22,015 nt of DNA. It comes from DAOTTI01 sp034437795 (GTDB lineage: Bacteria; Chloroflexota; UBA11872; UBA12225). The position numbers and the translations under genes are program-made. Under the pieces are notes generated by a model. That model ran no database searches, had not been told where the DNA came from, and saw only the letters and a list, made by a program, of their open reading frames with translations. Shown piece by piece: positions 21,962 through 22,015 of this stretch. The DNA is taken from the NCBI GenBank assembly GCA_034437795.1, contig DAOTTI010000010.1:1-22015 (forward strand), written 5' to 3'. The first letter of the stretch is position 1. Every line of letters begins with the position of its first letter.

Positions 21962-22015
21962 CCCCTGCTCCACCCCACCCGCCTCGCGGGCGCGGCGACG
22001 AGGGCACGCCGGGAC
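21937..22015 (+). CDS. Start of the next gene (truncated by window end), possibly DUF58 protein
   Basis: ATG 21937, preceded by GAGAAGAGGA about 10 nt upstream, opens a frame that stays open to the window edge and reads MDPRQDRLAPAPPHPPRGRG. It overlaps the MoxR stop, a usual arrangement for coupled translation. In most bacteria a DUF58 protein gene follows MoxR, so that is the expected product; the visible residues alone are not diagnostic. Confidence 0.45.
   Translation, partial: MDPRQDRLAPAPPHPPRGRGDEGTPG

Overview
The window is a GC-rich bacterial chromosome segment, by eye about two thirds G+C. Several traits suggest a Chloroflexota-like organism: an S8 peptidase with a Ser/Thr/Trp pentapeptide tail, frequent GTG starts, a MoxR gene next to an HtrA-like protease, and intergenic DNA crowded with short palindromic and 7- or 9-nt-period repeats. 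This assignment is inference. No rRNA or other phylogenetic marker is present, and I see no tRNA, CRISPR array, transposase or phage gene.

Layout. 1-759 is the C-terminal part of a secreted subtilisin-like protease. 916-3741 is a 941-residue membrane protein with both a GGDEF and an HD-GYP domain, i.e. opposing c-di-GMP synthesis and hydrolysis modules. 3742-5058 has no intact gene: it holds palindromic repeats, the relic of a sulfatase gene, and two inverted arrays of a 7-nt repeat. 5059-6117 is a medium-chain dehydrogenase and 6255-6734 (minus) a GNAT acetyltransferase. 6928-7421 holds two small convergent, overlapping genes that look like diverged paralogs. 7422-10094 is gene-poor: one small Cys-motif protein gene, a TPR gene relic, one doubtful small ORF and many repeats.

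The metabolic core is 10095-19419. It holds a lipoprotein solute-binding protein (minus), two sulfatases in a tightly coupled operon (plus), an ABC exporter half-transporter with an odd low-complexity insertion in its ATPase domain, a zinc-independent quinone-oxidoreductase-like MDR, and a phytanoyl-CoA dioxygenase-family oxygenase (minus). Together they suggest uptake and stepwise breakdown of a sulfated or otherwise decorated organic compound: binding protein captures it, sulfatases remove sulfate, oxygenase and dehydrogenases process the carbon skeleton. The substrate cannot be read from the sequence.

19775-22015 is a housekeeping or stress block: a membrane-anchored trypsin-like HtrA protease without a PDZ domain, a MoxR AAA+ ATPase, and the start of an overlapping downstream gene.

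The most unusual structure is at gene edges. Both sulfatases are preceded by an imperfect tandem copy of their own translation start region, and each copy opens a mini-ORF that ends on the sulfatase start codon. The PhyH gene has a second copy of its last codons just downstream. Many intergenic gaps carry one or more members of a palindromic repeat family with the core GGAGCCCTCACCC.
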